Shown here: piece after piece, positions 1-11,719 of the stretch
How the letters are laid out: every line of letters starts with the position of its first letter
Position numbering within the stretch: the first letter of the stretch is position 1
NCBI GenBank assembly: GCA_964036155.1
Contig: OZ038423.1
Span: 13,159,249-13,223,248 of the forward strand
Direction of reading: 5' to 3'
Length of the DNA: 64,000 bases
Origin: Diploscapter coronatus
Lineage: Eukaryota; Nematoda; Chromadorea; Rhabditida; Rhabditidae
The notes under the pieces: generated by a model
The model's database searches: none
Seen by the model: only the letters and a program-made list of their open reading frames with translations
Told to the model about the DNA's origin: nothing
Program-made: the position numbers and the translations under genes

Positions 1-2607
1 CGCACAACCAGGGCCACGTTCCCAAGGAGTTCGTCATCAGGCCCCACCAAAACCAGGAGAGTAATGGAGGTAGAAATTTGTTTTTAATCGTTAAATGATT
101 TGTAAAGTACGGTAGTTTTTGAAATTTGAAAAGTTGCATCTTTTAAAAATACTTAGTTTTGAAAAGGCGCGTTCTTAAGGACTGGAGAATATGATAGCTT
201 GTAGAGTTGGTTGGTTTTGAAAGATGGCATTTTTTAAATAGCATGAATGTGGTTTTTTAATTGAAATTTGTTTTCTTTGTGATTAGATAGTTGTTACTAT
301 TCTCCATTAAAAAGACTTGTTTACTAACTCTAAAATTAAGTTTCCTAAAATTGTAAAATTAGGCGACGGGTCAGAATCATCTGGATTAGTGGATAATCTT
401 CGTAGTAACATCACGAAAATCACGAATATTTTCAAATCCGAAAACGAAGGAGGTCAGAAAAAATACGAAACTTTAAAATTTCGAATTTCAGAAGCCTCAA
501 CTTCCGCTGAACCTAAAGAGGCCGAGCCTTTGCCCTGTTCGTTCAACTTCAAGAGGCTGTATTTCGGCAGGTATCATATTCAAAATTATTATTTAATCCT
601 GAGGTTAAAATAAATTATTTTATTCTGAGTTTAAACTTAGCTCATGCTTAAATATGTCTGAAGATGAAGATTTAAATCAGGATTAAATTTTAGTTGGATT
701 TTAAACTTTATAACAATTCACATCAGGGGCGGTTACGGTACTCACCCAGTCCACCCAATGAACCAGGAAATCACCAAGGAAGTTTTGGAGCAACAATACG
801 AATGCAAATTCCAGGATGGAGGCCACGGGTATTGTTTTTTTCCAAATTTTAAGAAATTTCTTGAATATTGATATTTTTCTACTTTTCAAAAATATTGAGC
901 TTTTCTAAACATTTTCTAGATGAAAATATGGTCTAGATTCTTCTGGAGGCTAAATAATTTCTGAAAAATTCTGGAATTTTGAAAAATATTTATTTTCCAG
1001 ACTCAGAATCGAGATCCCACCCGTGTTCTGCGATTACAGCGAGGAAACCGAAGTGGTGTTCGCGACGAGTTTCGGCTGGTGCTCTCGATACACAGAGATC
1101 GATCTGGAAAAGTGGGGCATTGACGTGAGATTTTTAAAATTTTGGTTTCAAAGAATTTGAAATTAAATAATTGAGTAGAAAAATCAACCTTGCAAAATGT
1201 TCGAAGAGACTAGAGAATTATGTTTCACAAATTTTGAAATCAAATGATTGACGAGTAATATCAATGCGGCGTGATTTTTTTGGCTTTTAAAACGATGTTT
1301 CAACATTGGAAATCGACTTTCAAGGATAAATTTCGATAATTTCAGGGCTGGGTGCTTGACTACGTGCGTCCGCAAATCGTCGTCACCGAGCTCTGCAACT
1401 GTCGTCAGGATTGCGGCGCTGAGTATGAACTGTAGGTTCATCTTTATTCAATTATTAAAATTTTAAAATACTAAAATGGATCAAATATCTTCTTACTATG
1501 GCTATCTGAAAATTTCACGAAGATTGATCTAATTCGAAATCTGAAGCTATGATAGATTTGATGTACAATTTCATTGTTCTTGAAGCTATAAAGAGTGCGC
1601 GAAAAAGTGGGCAGGGCTTAAAATGAAAATTTCCAGATATGTGATGCTTATGATGAACGGCGAGTCGTTTGACTCGAACGTCGTCTTGCCTCGAACTGGC
1701 AAATTCGACAAGCGATGGGAGCAGTGGACCGGTAAAATGACGTTATTTTAAATAAGTTTTCTAGATGACGCATTTTCAAGCGAAAATTTGAAAACACCTC
1801 TTGATACATTTGAAAATAAGTTACTTTTTGAGCAACATTTGTACACTGTCAGATAGCTAATCATTCGGATAATTTGTCTTGAAAGTCTTACAAACATAAT
1901 GTTCAAATTCAGGCGGAAAGGAATGGACGAAGGCGGAGGTGAAAATCGAGGAGTACCCAATTGGGATGCGGAAAATCGGCATCTACACGCGCGGCAAGGA
2001 CACCCAGTTCTGGGCTGGCCACTACGGACCCAAATTCACCAAACCGGAAATCTCCGTAAGATTTTTTCTTCAAATTTTAAATTTTCATTTTCATCGTCTT
2101 TTCGACTCGTAAGAATGTTCTAGAATATGAAAAAGACACTGAAAATTATGTCATGAAGAAATTTTGCAAAATAATAAAATGAATTACGAGATTGCAAGAC
2201 TTGATCAAAAATGATAGTAGCTAATTTTCACGCCTTGAAATGTCTGATCATTCTTCTTTTCCTTAAAGCTTTGCAATTAAAAAATTCACTATCTTGCCAA
2301 AATTGGCCTGACCTAATTCTCAAGCCATAAATTACCGATCAGATTTTTCTTATTTTCCTAAGAATTTTATCATCTGGAATATCAACTCGACAAAAGTTAC
2401 AAGATCATTTTTATGTTCCAAAATTTGCAGATTCTGCTTCCGAACGCGATCTCGTTCCACGGTGAGTGCGACTTCCCCGACCCAGACAAAAAATACCGTG
2501 ATCCGACACGACAGAATTTCCACGGATATAGACCGCTGAATTTGAGGGGACCTCTCGGCATGATGCGCAGAGGCAGACGCGGAGGATTCAACCCTTGGGG
2601 CAATTAG
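1..2607 (+). CDS. FBA-domain (F-box-associated) protein, 5' end missing
   Basis: This gene enters from the left edge and ends at TAG 2605-2607. Phase-consistent exons are <1-69, 492-570, 727-828, 1001-1124, 1346-1431, 1637-1731, 1913-2055 and 2431-2607. The core matches the FBA domain of FBXO2/FBXO6-type sugar-recognition F-box proteins: FATSFGWCSRYTEIDLEKWG, then GWVLDYVRPQIVV, the cysteine-bearing NCRQDCGAEYEL, then GGKEWTKAEV and FWAGHYGPKF. In that family the FBA fold binds glycans on client glycoproteins for SCF ubiquitination in the cytosol. The C-terminal tail is rich in Gly, Arg and Pro (MMRRGRRGGF). No F-box is visible, but the N-terminus lies outside the window. The join 69/492 is the least certain, because exon 2 could start further upstream. 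The next gene is a paralogue in the same orientation. The fold call is firm; glycan binding and SCF membership are inferred. Confidence 0.82.
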
Positions 2608-3677
2608 AAGGGGATAATCAGGATAACTAATTCAAGGTAATTGTCTTAATTACTCCCAATTACAAACGAATTATCTTTTTTACTTGTGCATAATAGAATG
2701 ATTATCATGCTCGTCGGTAGTATTCGGTGCTGAAAACTAACGGCGAGCACGATGTCTAAGTTGGATAGTTTTCTGCCGTTTAAAAATTATCCATGTTTGG
2801 GTGATTATTTTTGAAGTTGAATTACTTTCAATTGCAGCAAAAATACCCATTTTACATGTATCAATTTATCCTTTTCTTCTCATGATTAGTCATCTTTCGC
2901 CCTTTAGTATAATTTTCATGCCATTCTCAGTTGATTTTTGGAAACCGGTGATTTCTGTCATTTCGCTAGAGTTTTACTAAAACTTGTCATTCCTTAAAAA
3001 CCGAGTTATTATTGTGATACGAATAGGTTTTCTTTAATTGTTACCGAACCTAATTTCAATTTACCTTTTGCTGGAGTTTTATACCAAATTCACTCGAGAA
3101 TTCTATCTATTTCGTGTATAAAAATGGTAATTTTTGAAGGAATAAAATTATTTAAAGCTATTTTCTTGTTTAAAAATCTTCGAAACAAAGTGCATTATCT
3201 CAAAAACAACTACCTCTTACTCATTGCAAAATCGAAAACCGAGCAGTTTATCGACTGATTTGACAAAAACTGAAAAACTTTCCAGATATCTCTAACTAAC
3301 TCAAAAACATGTTTCGATTAAGAAAACAAACTTCACTCGGACTCCGCCTACAAAAAAACGAACAGAGAATGTCCTTTTCTATTTTTTTTTTCTAAAGGCC
3401 TACATCTGGCTGCGTTAAATAGCCCTTCTTCGATAGAAGAGTTCATTTCTCGAAAAATTTACTTTTGCATCGTTTATCGAAATTTTCTAAACCATTTTCA
3501 GGGAAAAGACCAACGTTCTTCAAAATCTCCTCTGATTCAATATGCTTCCAAAGTTTGAAGTGTGTTATTGTGAAATTCATGTTTGAATCATGTCTCACCC
3601 TCAATTTTCGACGTTTTTAGTTTCTACTCTTTAAGCTTATTATATAATTTTTCAAATATTCACAAAATTCAGCCAAT
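2608..3677. other. Intergenic stretch between the two FBA genes
   Basis: These 1.07 kb are AT-rich and hold no exon I can support. The right end reads as a polypyrimidine tract plus 'ttcag' (3668-3672), five bases before the next ATG. This fits a trans-splice acceptor or the end of an untranslated leader intron. Confidence 0.5.
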
Positions 3678-5702
3678 ATGACCCCCAACGAAGAGGACTG
3701 GCAAAAAATCCACGACAATGGGTTGCAGGATCGACTTCCTCCAAAGGTGTGGATCGACTGGGCCAAGGACAACGTTAACGTTCCTGGCGAGTACTGCGTT
3801 CCGGCTGGGAGAAAGCCGAGGGGCGAGCTGTTCGACTTTTACTGGTACAGGATCAGTCAGGGGTAAAATATTGTTTTCGAAAATTTACCTGCCCTTATCC
3901 AGATAAATTTCATACTACTTTTGTTGTTTTTTTTATAAACTTTCATTAAGCTTGTTCTTTTATGAGTCTTTAATTTTATTTGTTCTTTTCAAAATATTAT
4001 TCTTCAGAAGAGACGGCGACGGTGGCTATCGAGTCCCAATACCGCTGTTCAAAATCCGAGAGGACATGACGAAGGAAGACTTCGACAAACTCTACGACAA
4101 CTGGGTGAAAGTCCAATTTTCTGCGGATACTCCGTAAGTTAATGGCAATGTAAATCATTAGTCATTGAAAGTTGCAGGATCAAAATCGAGTCCCCTCCTG
4201 CGGGCTGCCCTCACGACGACAAGACTGTGGCGGTGTTTGCGACATCGCACTATTGGCAGTCCATGTATGTCGAGATCGATATGATCAAATGGGGCATCGA
4301 GGTATTTTATGGGCTAGAAACTCCATCTCAGCAAAGGCAATGAAAAGCATGTTTGAGTGGACATTTTATAACAAAGAAATTGTTCCCCTTAATCACGAAC
4401 AAGATGGATACTTGAATTAAAGAAGACGAACTTCATTATTTTAGCCCGAAATAATGAGTTTCGTGCGTCCGACGATCAAAATCACCCAACTGTGCAATGC
4501 TCGGCACGACTGCGGAGCGCAGTACCAGATGATCGCGTATCTGATGCGTCCAGAAGAGGAGTTCCCGGAACAATTAGGGCACTTTGACGAAATTCCCACC
4601 GAATGGCCAAGACTCAAGGAGTTCAGAAAGGAGTGGGCTGATGGTGAAGGTATGGTGATTAGAACATGATTTACATAGAAACCTTTTGTTACTCGATAAA
4701 AATCGTTCCATCATATCTTTTATTCCTAGGGATATACTTTTCGCTGTCAAGGTCAATTACAATTCATCGTTCAGGGGGCAAAGACTGGACCAAAGCCGAA
4801 ATCGTCTTTGATCAGTACCCCGTCAGGTGCCGCAAACTCTGCATTAAGGTGTTCGGAAAGGATACGAAATACTGGAAGGGAGAATATGGGGCGAAGTTCG
4901 GACAGATCGAAGTTCAGGTATATTGAAAAGCTGCTTCTGGAGCGAAATATCACACAAGTGGCCAGAATTTGCACTAAAATTTAACGCTCAATCCTCGGTA
5001 CTTTATTATAAATCTAGACACTAATATTATAGATCATTTACATTAAATATTCAAAATAACCTCTGGATTTAAAATTTCAGGTGATCATGCCGGACGAGAT
5101 CAAGTTCAAGAAGTACGAGGAGTTTGCCGACCCTGAAAAAGTACCCGACTGGCTTCCCGCGTCGAACCCAGATAATGCTAATCCTGGTACCGAGATTATA
5201 CATACTTAAATTTTAAAAATATAACTTTAGGCGTTTTTACCATGCAACTACATCGCGTTGAAAGGGAATGAAGCGAATAGTATGGACTCTACTTTTTACA
5301 ACATCTAAATTTATTAATGAGATTATAATTTACGAGTAGACGAATTTTGTTAAAACCAATGGAATTACTTATTATGCGGTTATGGTGTTGTCTTAATAAT
5401 TATAAATGAATGCGTTGTTAAAATAATCGATAAATCTACGATGCAGAAAATGACTGATAATGGATGTAAAAAATGATGTCTTTCCTTAATGCGATCACGC
5501 TGAATGGCCGAAAATCTTACGCATTAGGAATAAATCTGCAAATTTTGCAGGTATAGAGAATAATAACTTTAAGAATCGCTATAACTGTTTATTCATTACT
5601 AATTAGTTTATATAAACTTAAGAACAACACAAATTTCCAGCCATGCAAGTGAACCCGATAGGGCATTGGCCGTTTACACAAGCTCCAAGGCAGAGATTCT
5701 AA
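3678..5702 (+). CDS. FBA-domain (F-box-associated) protein, complete paralogue
   Basis: Seven exons with matching phases (3678-3862, 4008-4133, 4178-4301, 4445-4649, 4775-4917, 5081-5186, 5641-5702) give 316 residues. The ATG lies five bases after an acceptor, and the stop is TAA 5700-5702. The order is a hydrophilic N-terminus (MTPNEEDWQKIHDNG), then the FBA core: VFATSHYWQSMYVEIDMIKW, SFVRPTIKITQLCNARHDCG, GGKDWTKAEIVFDQYP and YWKGEYGAKFGQIEV. The last block closely resembles the 'YWKGWFGAR' segment of FBXO2/FBXO6 FBA domains. It is a tandem paralogue of the gene at 1-2607, with corresponding intron positions in the FBA core. No F-box is encoded, so unless an upstream exon was missed it is a stand-alone FBA protein that could not itself dock onto Skp1. 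A glycan-binding or client-recognition role is inferred from the family only. Confidence 0.85.
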
Positions 5703-6467
5703 ACATTTCATTATGTTTGAAATATGAAATCTAAATTACTGTCGACATTGACATTGAAGACGTCATTACACTCGTCGACATCGTTGATAGGCTAGTGGGG
5801 AATGTCTCCGTTACCGTGGTATCTGAAATGTCATTAAATCATTAGAATGGTTTACATTATAGGAAGTAATTTTAGAACAAGATGCCAAGTTTCAATTCAT
5901 TTAATAGCTCTCACTTATGAAAAATCTATTCTTTTCCATTTTTAAAATTGATACCCAAAGAAATGGTTGAAGATTCCAAAGTTGAGAAACTCATCGGAGT
6001 GGTAATTTCATCATCTTCCAAATCTGGCGACGTTATGCATGAATTAGAATATTTTAGCAAGATCAAAAATAAGTAAATATTCAACATCGAAAGTTTATAG
6101 AATAAAGACCTACGCGTAAGAACCACGACCTTGGATCGCGTGCTTCCGTGTTTGAAAGGTAGAATAAGGACGACATTTGCAAAAAAAAGCCTATGCTAGC
6201 TAATGTGTCCAGTATAGGGGCTACATCTCAAAGCTTATTTATCTTTACCCTACGCTATTTTTTCATAATTGATTATCCTTTATGCACGCTTACAGTGAAT
6301 TATTTTAGCGTTTAGGTATTATTCGTTAATTTTTAGTTCATTATTGCGTGGTGATATTGATTTTCTGCATAGGAAGTTCCTTATCGCTATATTTACTATT
6401 AACACTAATCGAGTCAACACTCAAACTAAAATTGTAATTCTGAACTTTATAAATATTCTTTTTCAGA
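5703..6467. other. Intergenic, no gene seen
   Basis: These 765 bases are AT-rich and contain only short chance reading frames on both strands. The right end, 'tttttcag' (6460-6467), is an acceptor for the broken gene copy that follows. Confidence 0.45.
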
Positions 6468-6833
6468 AAATGGTTCATGAAGAAGGGGAGCGTTATCAAG
6501 CTGAGTCAATGCAATTTCTGGAGATAATTTTACCGGAAGTTGCTCAAATAGTGAATCATAAACTAATTAGTTTCGAGTTAGCGTTAGCTTTGAACTTAAA
6601 ATCAGCTCGTAATTTAGTGCAATAATGTATGAATTATAGCATCGTGTGACACAGGTTAACGTTAACCTCGGAATTGAGATATAAACGAATATACTTTCAG
6701 CTCTACTACGAAATCCTGACGCCGACGTCATCGAGAAGATCAAACTCATGGGTCAATAAGTATCGGCATGGAACAAGAATTTCAGTCTTTGTACATCGGG
6801 CTCAAGGAATACTTCTCCGAAAACGGAGGGTGA
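6468..6833 (+). pseudogene. Broken partial copy of the gene at 7441-8515
   Basis: A first exon-like segment starts at ATG 6471 after an acceptor and encodes FLEIILPEVAQI, a close match to FLEIIPPEVSEV near the N-terminus of the gene at 7441-8515. A second segment from about 6701 reads LLRNPDADVIEK, matching IIENPDLDEKER, then hits TAA at 6757-6759. Two bases out of frame it continues as MEQEFQSLYIGLKEYFSENG, matching LEQKFQHFYIIFKEYYKNNE, and stops at a donor-like 'gtgagc' near 6831. The homologous pieces are therefore interrupted by a stop and a frameshift, and no copy of the C-terminal half follows before the intact gene. The simplest reading is a tandem duplicate that has decayed. A very short expressed protein ending at 6759 remains possible. 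Confidence 0.6.
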
Positions 6834-7440
6834 GCGTTATCCACTAAGATCTTGGGTGAATGACTCTACGGATCCAAGGTAGGAACGAATCTTTTCTTAT
6901 GCTATTTCATAGGTTACGATGTAACGAAGTGACGAATTATTCAGATTGCCATTTTACTGTAACTTATTTCATTGATCGAATAAATTATTGCCATTGATGG
7001 TTTTTCATTAGTTTTTATCATTTTATCAAAAGTATTATAAGACCACAATCACTAAAATTGCGCGATATGCTTACGAGTGGAAGTGCTTATCAGTTTCATA
7101 TCGATTCAAAGTGCTTGCAGAGGTGATATAGAACGTTTATTGCTCGCTCAATTCCAAACCAGATAGATAGACAATTTCCGTTTTTTTGTATTATTCTAAA
7201 AGCGTTTGTGGAGTAGGGTTAATTTTATTTTATAAATTAGCTCACTAAAAAATTTCATTGGTTTTTAGATCAATATTTTTAAAAATCTAAGCTTACAATC
7301 TTTTATTCATAATATTTGAGCCATTTTTAGGATAGTCTTCAAAATTTGTGTTATTTCATGAAATTTTCATTATTTGAATTCATTTTCAATATTATCTCTA
7401 GAAATAAACTGTTTATTTTTTTAAATTCAGAAATAATCAA
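6834..7440. other. Spacer between broken copy and intact gene
   Basis: AT-rich sequence with no supported exon. It ends in 'aaattcag' (7423-7430), ten bases before the ATG of the next gene, so it may contain that gene's promoter or trans-splice site. Confidence 0.4.
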
Positions 7441-8515
7441 ATGATGAGTGAAGACGACCTTCTTGTGCCGGAAAGGTTCTTGGAAATCATTCCACCTGAA
7501 GTGTCTGAGGTCTTCTACGACATCATTGAAAATCCGGATTTAGACGAAAAAGAGCGGTATTTTTAAATTTGTTTTTCGTCTTAATTTAAATTTTAGATAC
7601 CAAAACATGGACGCGGTGGCAGTTTGTCTGGAGCAGAAATTTCAGCATTTCTACATCATCTTCAAAGAGTACTACAAAAACAACGAGACTTTACCGTATA
7701 CAAGGCATTTTATCAAGAAGGTTGGGGTTTTTTGTTTAAATCCAACGGAGAAAAACGAATGGATATTGTTCTGAATCAACACATAGACTTGTAGAACTTT
7801 GCAAGATAAAATATTTTAAATTTGAAATAATATGCATATCTAGAAGCACAATCCTCAATAATATTAATGGACCTAAATTAGATACTAGGTTTAGAAAGCT
7901 TTACAACATAGCCAGTAAAAAAATTCACAAATTTCAGGCGGATAGCGCTCCGGACCAACCTGTGTCAACCCCAATCGATCCTTACGAATTCATTCGTCGT
8001 GAACCTGAACCTGCGTCTTCCGATAAACGCTACAAGTTCCCCGTGATTCCGAACCAGGACAATCAAATGGTCGACATTGATTTGAGCGACAACGATGACC
8101 AACCCGGTCCGAGTAGCCGAGCTCGTTATTATCACGGAGGCAATGATGCTGTGTATGCTTTCCCTTCGACAACAAACTTTGTCATTTATCGTCGTCATTT
8201 TAAAAGTTCGACAAAGTTTTGTTATCGAATATCGCTTTTTATGAGATTCTTGAGACAACAGTAACAAAATCTGTCATCATTTCACTGAAAATTAGTTTTA
8301 GGGACTATAAAAAAGAAGAGATCCTCAATATTTCTGAAGCACCCCCAGGAGAGTCGATCATTCTCAGACCTGACAAACTGGAGCAGAAAATCGTCGACAA
8401 CAAACTGCTGCCTGGATCCTCGACGACGAATATTAGAGAGTATAATAGCCCTACAGCTCAGGAAAAGAAGAATTACATGTATCTGAAAACGAATATCCAT
8501 GAAAGTTTTGATTGA
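7441..8515 (+). CDS. Acidic protein of unknown function
   Basis: Four exons (7441-7556, 7597-7720, 7938-8152, 8302-8515) join in phase to 222 residues; ATG 7441 follows an acceptor at 7430 and the stop is TGA 8513-8515. I do not recognise the family. Residues 1-80 look helical and structured (FLEIIPPEVSEVFYDI, then CLEQKFQHFYIIFKEYY). Residues 85-150 are disordered and rich in Pro, Asp and Ser, and include MVDIDLSDNDD, which has the pattern of a SUMO-interacting motif (hydrophobic core followed by acidic residues). The C-terminal quarter is polar. No signal peptide or membrane segment is visible, so it is probably cytosolic or nuclear. The N-terminal half is duplicated, in decayed form, immediately upstream. 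It is likely lineage-restricted; the SUMO link is inference from one motif. Confidence 0.72.
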
Positions 8516-9324
8516 TCAAATTTCTAGTATAACTTTGTTGTGTCTGTAGTGATTACAGATCATATTTTAATTCATAAATCTACTCCCAACGTAATCTGAA
8601 ACCTACTAAATCTAAAAAAATCTGAAGGTCTATTTTTGAACTTCACATTTTTCTTAAATTATGGCGCTAAGAATATTCGGTTGTGAATAAAGTTGAAATT
8701 TATAAATCTACTCCAAGCGTAATCTGAAACCTACTACTAAGTCTAAAAATTCTCCTGGTCCATTTTAAATTGGGCATTTTTCTGAAATTTGATCAAATTG
8801 ATGCTTCAGATGCTCATTTATGTCCGGAATAAACACCTTTTTGAATTTCAAAGCACATCATTTTCGAGATGGATGGGCCTATAAAAGGGGTTCTGGATCT
8901 CTGTCATATGCGGTGAGATATAAAATTCCCTTTCACCGAGTAGACCCCCCCACCTTTCAGCGGTAACCTTATGCTAGGGTATTGAACAAGCATTTTTTCC
9001 CTACCCCATTTCTCTAACCTTCACTCTCATAGTCGGCATATCTGGATTTATATAAGCAAGCTTCCTGGCTCGGGACTACTCGACGTTTCTGAATAAGCCC
9101 AATTTTCATATATCACGTTTCAAAAATCCTTGGAATTCAAATATTTACCTTTAGTCTGAAAAACATGACCTATGCTCATTAGACTTCCAAAAGTTTGTTT
9201 AAAATTCATTTCACGTGCAATTTTTTATTTGTTTTCATTCCTATAACGAAGCTCTGAACTTTGTTGCTATATCCGAGAAATTCCGAGTTTTTTGCAAAAA
9301 AAAATAGGGATCTGAAAATTCAGC
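8516..9324 (+). promoter_or_regulatory. Upstream region of the carbonic anhydrase gene
   Basis: This 0.8 kb gap contains an imperfect direct repeat (8572-8795), then a good TATA box, TATAAAAG, at 8880-8887. About 30 bases further is a donor-like 'gcg|gtgaga' (8911). A short untranslated first exon spliced to the acceptor at 9323 would fit, with the coding ATG at 9325. The TATA box is seen directly; transcription start and leader exon are inferred. Confidence 0.45.
8572..8795. repeat. Imperfect two-copy direct repeat
   Basis: Copy 1 (about 8572-8667) and copy 2 (about 8699-8795) share AAATCTACTCC, then CGTAATCTGAAACCTACT, then a diverged 'tctaaaaa...ggtc' tail. The period is about 127 bases. 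It lies between the end of the unknown acidic gene and the TATA box of the carbonic anhydrase gene. Confidence 0.7.
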
Positions 9325-11719
9325 ATGGATACCACCGAGCCAGGGTGTGTGGTTGCAGAGTGTCGATATTGCATGGCTAGAAAGCAGTCGCTAATTAACA
9401 ATAATACTTCAAAGGAAGTGGTGAGTTTTTCAAATATCGTTAAAGACTATCGCATTCCTTGAGCTATGTTAAATACTGTTTTCTTTGTACTTCCATTTAT
9501 AATGACATTTATGCCTATCCATCTTCATTTTTCATCATAACGCTACTTCAAAAATAGTACCTCCGAAAACTATGCATCAGTTCATTTTCAGTCGTCCGTT
9601 TTAACCGCACAAAATCAGAACGCCAACAACAAGCCTATTAAGCAGCGTCAATCGCCGATCGACATCCGAATTGCCAAACTGCACTATGCACCAGAAGTTT
9701 GCAGGGTAAAATCATAGCTGTATTTTTCTTTAAAAATTCCTATTTCCAGCCAGAACTTCTAAAACTGAGCTACCATTCCGGGGATTGCAGTGTTCTTTAC
9801 GTCAATCCGACTGGCTTTCGGGTGGATGCGAGCGAAAATTCGCAAACCAGTAAGTTTTTGTAAAAGAGTAAAAGTCCTATGTCTCAATTTCTTGTGATCC
9901 TGTAAAAATGCGGTTGTATACAACCGCATTTTCTGACATTTAGAAATTTAGAACTTTCATCTTTCAACAAATTCTAACATCCTGTTTTCAGTTTACGTAA
10001 AAAGTATGCGAAATTGCTTGAGAAATGTCCGGATCTCCATATAATCTCCTTTTTCTGGGGTATATTATATTTTTCAGCAATTTCGGCTCCACATCTGCCT
10101 TCCGGCCGATTTCGGTTCGCCCAATTTCACGCCCACTGGGGCGCCGACCAGCATTGCGGCTCCGAACACAGGCTGAATGGCAGAAGCTATGCGGGAGAGG
10201 TGAATTCAACTGTTGCAAATTTTCTAAGATCTAAATTTGGAAATGCTGCATGACTAATATATAAACTTTGTATATAAGTTACAGAAATTTTCAAATACTT
10301 AACGATATTTTATGCTGTAATAATTCCAAACGATGAGTTTACTCAAAATAATCATTAATTCGTGTTTCTTTCAGAAGAATTTGAAATATGCTGCAAAAAT
10401 TTCGATAGATCATATAGGATTTTGTGCTGTAATTCCATTGTCTATATTACACCAAGACATAAAATGATCATAAATTCATACATGATTTTCGAAAAAAAAC
10501 ATTCATTTTTCATGTTCATAATTATGATTCTTGATAAATGCGTCTTGAATGGGATGTGCACTCTTGCAAAGAGTGATGTATTCACTTTTCCTATCTCATA
10601 GACCAAAGTCATAAATTCCGACTACCGAAGCATATCCGAGTTCTTAGTCTAATAACCAGAAAACACTCCGATACATAATTTTGATCTACGATTACCAAAT
10701 CTTGTGCCCATTAACAGCAATCTACGCTAAAATCTGTTTCGTGATTCAAAGCCAGAACAAAGAACTCACTTTTTATTTGCCCAAAGTGGTCCAAACAAAA
10801 AGTCCATACCTTCCCTGAGACATTCTAATTTTTCTGAAAGCCCTGTGCCAACACAATGAGAGAATAAAGCTTTATGGCTAATGTAATAAGTTACCACTTT
10901 GGACATACGATAGATATAAATAAGCGTTGGAAAAGGAAGTTTCTGGATTGAGTCATAAGGTTTTATGAAATTATTACGGAAGAGAAAAACAAACTATCTC
11001 GAAGTATTTCAAACTTAACTTGCAAAAATTTACTTGACCTTAAAATTCTTGAAAATTAAATTATTTGACATTTCAGGTCCACTTCGTCTTCTACAACATC
11101 AAGTACGGCAACTTTTGTTCCGCCGCGAATCACCGAGATGGTCTTGCTGTTCTGGCCGTTTTCATTAGAGGTAAAAAGTTCCCGAAAATGTCCCAGAAAA
11201 GTTGCCAACCTAAAGTTTTCAGAAACGGACAAGGATAACTTCAACTACAAGGCTCTAATCGACAACGTGAAGAAGGCTCTGCAAACTGGCAGACCGGTAA
11301 ATCTCCCCAAGGACTTCCATATTGAACGACTCTTTCCAAGTCCAGGTGAAAAAAATGATGAACTTTAAAATTTTCAAGATTAGCTATTCTCCATTATCTT
11401 TAGTGTTTTTAAAAAGATCTTTTTTTATAAATAATTCATCTACTCAATAAGATAACAAATAATAAAAGTCTTGATCATTTTTGAAACCTATCTAAAGTTT
11501 TCAGGACACCGTGACTTCATCACCTATCACGGCTCGCTTACCACCGTGCCATTTTCGGAATCAGTCACCTGGACCGTATTTCTGAACAACGTCTCACTGT
11601 CTCATGCCCAGTTGAACGTTTTCCGCTCTATCATAGATTCTAACAATCGAGAATGTCAAAACCTTAATGGACGTTCATTAAAATCGTCAAAGAAGTTTGC
11701 GGATCCGAAAATTCATTAA
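9325..11719 (+). CDS. Alpha-carbonic anhydrase
   Basis: Seven exons in phase: 9325-9420, 9592-9705, 9750-9849, 10078-10199, 11077-11170, 11223-11345, 11505-11719. Carbonic anhydrase hydrates CO2 to bicarbonate at a zinc site. The signature blocks appear in order: QSPIDI, FRFAQFHAHWG (the first two zinc His), GSEHRLNG (Glu of the Thr-Glu gate) and, across the exon junction, GEVHFVFYN (third zinc His), so the metal site is intact. Departures from vertebrate CA2 are NPTGF where NGHAF carries the proton-shuttle His64 (here Thr), and TTVPFSESVTW where TTPP..E is usual (Thr199 and Thr200 kept). The protein should be active but with slower proton transfer. The N-terminus shows no clear signal peptide, and the tail (KSSKKFADPKIH) has no anchor, so it is probably cytosolic. 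An 877-base intron separates the exons carrying the second and third zinc ligands. Confidence 0.92.
9905..9932. repeat. 28-bp perfect palindrome in a carbonic anhydrase intron
   Basis: The 14-base arm AAAATGCGGTTGTA is followed at once by its exact reverse complement, with no spacer. It lies in the third intron (9850-10077) and could extrude as a cruciform or act as a dimer-binding site; I have no evidence for either. Confidence 0.85.

Noticed and set aside
7965..8267. Minus-strand frames opposite exon 3 of the unknown acidic protein
   Set aside because: They are antisense shadows of a plus-strand exon whose splice phases are fully consistent.
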